A DNA stretch of 36,570 nucleotides. Origin: Leptolyngbya sp. ES-bin-22 (GTDB lineage: Bacteria > Cyanobacteriota > Cyanobacteriia > Leptolyngbyales > Leptolyngbyaceae). Made by a program: the position numbers and the translations under genes. The DNA is taken from the NCBI GenBank assembly GCA_014380065.1, contig JACMKO010000011.1, forward strand, positions 1-36,570, given 5' to 3'. Shown here in pieces: positions 35,850 through 36,570 of this stretch. The notes beneath the pieces are model-generated. The model did no database searches and was not told the origin of the DNA. It saw only the letters and a program-made list of their open reading frames with translations. Each line of letters begins with the position of its first letter. The stretch's first letter is position 1.

Positions 35850-36570
35850 ATGGTCGAGCATCGCTTCCCAAACACTACATCAGTGGCTAGCAAGGCACTC
35901 GACGACAATTCCTACCTCGACTACTTCTCCGACATCCCCGGCAGTATGCCGGGAACGCTCAACATTGAGTCCGACTCTTCTCCGCCCGTGATTGTGCTCA
36001 TTGATTATGATGAAGCAAATGCTGTCCGGCAGGAGATCGAAACACCTGAAGATTGTATCCCCTTCCTGGATAGTGAATCGGTTTCCTGGCTCGATGTCAA
36101 AGGGCTTGGCAGCGAAGACGTGTTGCGCCGCCTGGGGCAAGTGTTTAACCTTCATCCCCTGGTGCTCGAAGACATTGTGAATGTGCCGCAGCGTCCCAAA
36201 ATCGAAGAATATGATGAACAACTGCTCATCATTGCGCGGATGGTCACAATCAAGTCATCTGGTCATGGGTTTATTAGCGAACAGGTCAGTCTGATTTTGG
36301 GTCGGCACTATCTGTTGACCGTACAGGAAGAACCGGAGTATGACTGCTTTGGACCCATTCGTGAACGCATCCGCACCAATAAAGGCACAATCCGCAAACA
36401 AGGAGCCGACTATTTGGCATACGCGCTTTTAGATGCCATTATCGATGGGTTTTTTCCCGTACTGGAGGAATATGGCGAAAAAATTGAAGCGCTAGAAGAT
36501 GAAGTGGTTGCCAATCCATCCCGTCAAACGCTCGAAAAAATTCACGCCGTCAAGCGCGAATTATTGGGGC
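35850..36570 (+). CDS. corA: CorA family magnesium/cobalt transporter, N-terminal part
   Basis: The gene runs off the right edge after 240 codons. The visible part is the cytoplasmic funnel of a CorA channel: WLDVKGLGSEDVLRRLGQVFNLHPLVLEDIVNVPQRPKIEEYDEQLLIIARM, followed by VSLILGRHYLLTVQEEP and the helical DAIIDGFFPVLEEYGEKIEALEDEVVANP. The pore helices and the GMN signature lie outside the window. CorA imports Mg2+ (also Co2+ or Ni2+) and is gated by internal Mg2+. The start ATG at 35850 follows GAGG. About 30 residues precede the first conserved element. Confidence 0.9.
   Translation, partial: MVEHRFPNTTSVASKALDDNSYLDYFSDIPGSMPGTLNIESDSSPPVIVLIDYDEANAVRQEIETPEDCIPFLDSESVSWLDVKGLGSEDVLRRLGQVFNLHPLVLEDIVNVPQRPKIEEYDEQLLIIARMVTIKSSGHGFISEQVSLILGRHYLLTVQEEPEYDCFGPIRERIRTNKGTIRKQGADYLAYALLDAIIDGFFPVLEEYGEKIEALEDEVVANPSRQTLEKIHAVKRELLG

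Overview
The window is chromosomal DNA from a cyanobacterium, most likely a filamentous Leptolyngbya-like lineage. The evidence is the dense scatter of the HIP1 octamer GCGATCGC, heptanucleotide tandem repeats of the kind described from cyanobacteria (STRR type), the rbp-rpsU gene pair, and several small protein families that I know only from cyanobacteria (TIGR04376-like, DUF4912 with a Rho_N domain, CHAT with an FHA tail). Genus and species cannot be fixed from the sequence. About 33 protein genes are supported, two of them cut by the window edges (a fasciclin protein on the left, a CorA transporter on the right). I see no tRNA, rRNA, CRISPR array, prophage or intact insertion sequence.

Layout. 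1-1,865: end of a fasciclin gene, mscL, def and a small membrane protein. 1,970-9,848: an FHA-PrsW membrane protease, a divergent MarR regulator/EamA exporter pair with clear palindromic operators, an unknown 222-residue protein, a CHAT-FHA caspase-like protein and penicillin-binding protein 2. 10,261-14,547: a polyamine ABC transporter in the order potA-potD-potB-potC. 14,579-15,176: rbp and rpsU. The rpsU gene is only 58 codons. 15,340-21,379: a DUF4333 lipoprotein, a conserved unknown protein, ligA, a small membrane protein, a coiled-coil protein and a single-pass GspC/PilP-like protein. 21,702-28,745: mutS, a membrane-anchored ABM-domain protein, a receiver-GGDEF-EAL protein and ychF. 28,898-36,570: a small proline-rich repeat protein, an Orn/Lys/Arg decarboxylase, cbiT, cdsA, a DUF2993 protein, a DUF4912 protein and corA.

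How the genes work together. Most of the window is housekeeping: protein maturation, wall synthesis, DNA ligation and mismatch repair, ribosome-linked functions, lipid synthesis and corrin synthesis. Two polyamine-related loci (uptake and a basic amino acid decarboxylase) lie 15 kb apart. Two different proteases, each fused to a phosphothreonine-reading FHA domain, lie within 6 kb of each other. Together with the unknown protein beside the CHAT gene, they are the best candidate here for an undescribed system.

The most striking feature at the DNA level is a set of degenerate 7-bp repeats. They fill many intergenic gaps, abut the start codons of potB, potC and cbiT, and have entered four places in three essential or important genes (mutS twice, ligA, the decarboxylase) without breaking the frame. 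Three units make 21 bp, so the proteins carry seven-residue repeats. Two short MITE-like palindromic elements lie behind the decarboxylase gene, and one of them appears to supply its stop codon. Two adjacent perfect 17-bp hairpins stand in an otherwise empty 613-bp gap before the DUF4912 gene.
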